Assembly: GCA_900544465.1 (NCBI GenBank)
Contig: UQVT01000089.1
Location: 1-7,722 of the forward strand
Reading direction: 5' to 3'
DNA length: 7,722 nucleotides
Source: an uncultured Collinsella sp.
GTDB taxonomy: Bacteria; Actinomycetota; Coriobacteriia; Coriobacteriales; Coriobacteriaceae
Shown here: piece after piece, positions 7,201-7,722 of the stretch
Position numbering within the stretch: position 1 is the first letter of the stretch
Layout: each line of letters begins with the position of its first letter
Translations under genes and position numbers: made by a program
Notes under the pieces: model-generated
Database searches by the model: none
Seen by the model: only the letters and a program-made list of their open reading frames with translations
What the model was told of the DNA's origin: nothing

Positions 7201-7705
7201 GTGCAGCCGCTACGGCCTCGGCGTTTTCGTAAAACCTACCGCTCCTGGCAACTCCCTTGCTATTTGTATACGAATAGGTGCCGTCGGGGCGCGTGGTTCC
7301 CTTGAGCATCCACACGGCAATCTGGGTGGCGGCACGGGCGAGATCGGGCGACAGGTTGTGGCCCCCAAAGGATGTGCTGGAGGGGTATCCGTGACAGACG
7401 ATGGCGGCAAATTCGTCATCGAGCCATGTCCAGCCCTGGTTGTATGTGCGCCATGGCCCTCCCGGCTTGCTGGGGCCGGGGCAGTCTTGATTCATGCAGT
7501 ACGAAATCGAAGTGTCCTGTGCCTCATATTTACCGACGCCGAAGGGGCCGCAGCCGTCGCTTATAGTGCGGAAATTAAGGGCGTCGTTCCCGTCGACGGC
7601 GAGTGCGGCCCCTGGGGCCAGGCAGCCGATCAGAAAAAAGAGGAGCAGGAGCAGCGGACCTGTTGCGATTGCGCTGTGGACAGAGTGCGTGGGTGCGTTG
7701 GACAT
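4274..7705 (-). CDS. LPXTG-anchored thioester-domain adhesin with six Cna-B/SpaA-type domains
   Basis: This 1143-residue surface protein is probably an adhesin or pilus-tip-like protein attached to peptidoglycan by sortase. Residues 1-36 form a signal peptide (LLLLLFFLIG core, likely cleavage after GAALA), unusual in having no Lys or Arg before the core. A thioester domain follows: Cys70 in ISYCMNQ and Gln128 in ATQIAVW are the expected thioester pair, with CHGYP at 104-108 between them. Six Cna-B-like beta domains run from about 208 to 838. Their expected isopeptide Lys, catalytic Glu and Asn/Asp are: K216/E273/N301, K313/E369/N406, K417/E494/N528, K539/E603/D636, K647/E713/N749 and K758/E806/D836; most carry the [YF]xxxExxAPxGY type of motif. 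Residues 840-1100 are a further beta-rich region with ITGIRFEYG (1008-1016). The end is LPATG (1108-1112), a hydrophobic helix and the tail RLRSAAKKR. No sortase or pilin motif is in the window. The ligand is unknown. Confidence 0.92.
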   Translation of the reverse strand: MSNAPTHSVHSAIATGPLLLLLFFLIGCLAPGAALAVDGNDALNFRTISDGCGPFGVGKYEAQDTSISYCMNQDCPGPSKPGGPWRTYNQGWTWLDDEFAAIVCHGYPSSTSFGGHNLSPDLARAATQIAVWMLKGTTRPDGTYSYTNSKGVARSGRFYENAEAVAAARWLYESAKSGSIKAAPHRARRYHGPVSGEGRHQDMLYVLPAVSVSFQKQSSQAGITAGNDTYRLGGATFDIFESAGDARVGTIQMDENGRAQATLLPNTAYYLVETKAPAGYIPRSDRIAFTTQNSGEHVTVNEQPGTITLRIAKIDAATDAGAQVGASLAGAEFTCVSQSTPGWTRTLTTDENGQAILDDVPLGTFTIYESKAPEGYLISNDCWSYTVGAEQLGDTGIVELESRIPNIPIAFDLEISKFKDYGDNDESGLEQPAGGVVFEVVSNSSQQVVGTLTTNVYGFASTKDQPEAWFGAGKRPASAHGAIPYDRAGYTVREVAETVPEGFKQAGEWTITAEQTADGAELQYIVDNHALSTHLQIVKRDAQTGGTVPLAGFTFQLLDSHHEPVSQTCWYPAHNVMNTFTTDTSGAVTLPESLNPGTYYVHEASAKEPYLRGEDLEITIPADRNLTPVAVASFYDDAATGSIEIIKADAVDGRALAGATFDIRADGDIVRADGSIVALDGETVATVTTDERGHARVDHLSLGCGAATYEVVETQAPEGYLLNPTPHTVKLSYADQQTPVIEVHLDVSNDYTKLDVSKVDACGGQEVTGAELVLCDPNGNEIDSWTSSGKPHRIEHLSPGTYTLRETMAPRTYDLAEEITFEVKATGEVQTMAMRDTPIEIRGSVDKRQEIAQPVVSKLVANGDGKNRAKARANTQGAFSYTIDAKNESSTWVDELTITDDLECAKDGAAKLVAVETPIAIGDLSGLCNVWYRTSPAGTSDTGKQVNATLDDGHRNPWLETEEVTKLLGDDVRLVDYDGWHLWKADIPTDKSVTLDTKEIDLTDDAVITGIRFEYGAVAADFTTRSEADSWTRDDLKDEHDDLDDAKAALNSDARGAVVHMQATSSYTPQTALANSARVDLCRNGGGDKLEAHDEDRVIQRCALPQNLPATGSVTVAACITALLTSGTAAIWFARLRSAAKKR

Positions 7706-7710
7706 GGCTG

Positions 7711-7716
7711 CTCCTT
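7711..7716 (-). promoter_or_regulatory. Ribosome binding site of the adhesin gene
   Basis: On the minus strand AAGGAG lies five bases before the ATG at 7705 (positions 7716 down to 7711). It fixes the start, so the signal peptide without Lys or Arg in its n-region is genuine and not a product of a misplaced start. The promoter lies beyond the right edge. Confidence 0.85.
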
Positions 7717-7722
7717 ATCCCT

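Noticed and set aside
4274..7705. Possibility that the adhesin is a pilus backbone subunit
   Set aside because: No pilin Lys motif (such as WxxxVxVYPK) or neighbouring sortase was found. WYPAHN at 570-575 is not a match. The N-terminal thioester domain fits a stand-alone or tip adhesin better.

Overview
The window looks like chromosomal DNA from a GC-rich Gram-positive actinobacterium of the class Coriobacteriia; a Collinsella-like gut organism is my best guess. The evidence is GC-biased third codon positions, AGGAG-type ribosome binding sites, a PafBC-like WYL regulator, and a sortase-anchored (LPATG) surface protein built from Cna-B/SpaA domains. The genus is inferred from style only and was not searched.

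Layout: (1) Positions 1-634, minus strand, hold the 5' part of a WYL-domain transcriptional regulator that runs off the left edge. (2) Positions 635-832 are a divergent intergenic region that should hold both promoters. (3) Positions 833-3967, plus strand, encode a 1044-residue membrane protein. It has the skeleton of an M28 zinc peptidase, but four transmembrane segments and a disordered acidic insertion of about 640 residues interrupt the fold, and most catalytic and metal-binding residues are replaced. (4) Positions 3990-4208, plus strand, 22 bases downstream, encode a 72-residue single-pass membrane protein, probably in the same operon. (5) Positions 4229-4267 form a strong hairpin terminator between convergent genes. 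(6) Positions 4274-7705, minus strand, encode a complete 1143-residue cell-wall adhesin: signal peptide, thioester domain, six Cna-B-type domains with recognisable isopeptide residues, a C-terminal domain of about 260 residues, and an LPATG sorting signal.

The two halves appear functionally unrelated. The left half is a divergently arranged regulator plus a two-gene membrane operon of unknown role. The right half is a host- or matrix-binding surface protein whose promoter lies outside the window. The most unusual element is the M28-like protein, which looks like a membrane-bound pseudo-peptidase in which a very long disordered insertion separates the two halves of the fold. No RNA genes, insertion sequences, CRISPR arrays or attachment sites were seen.
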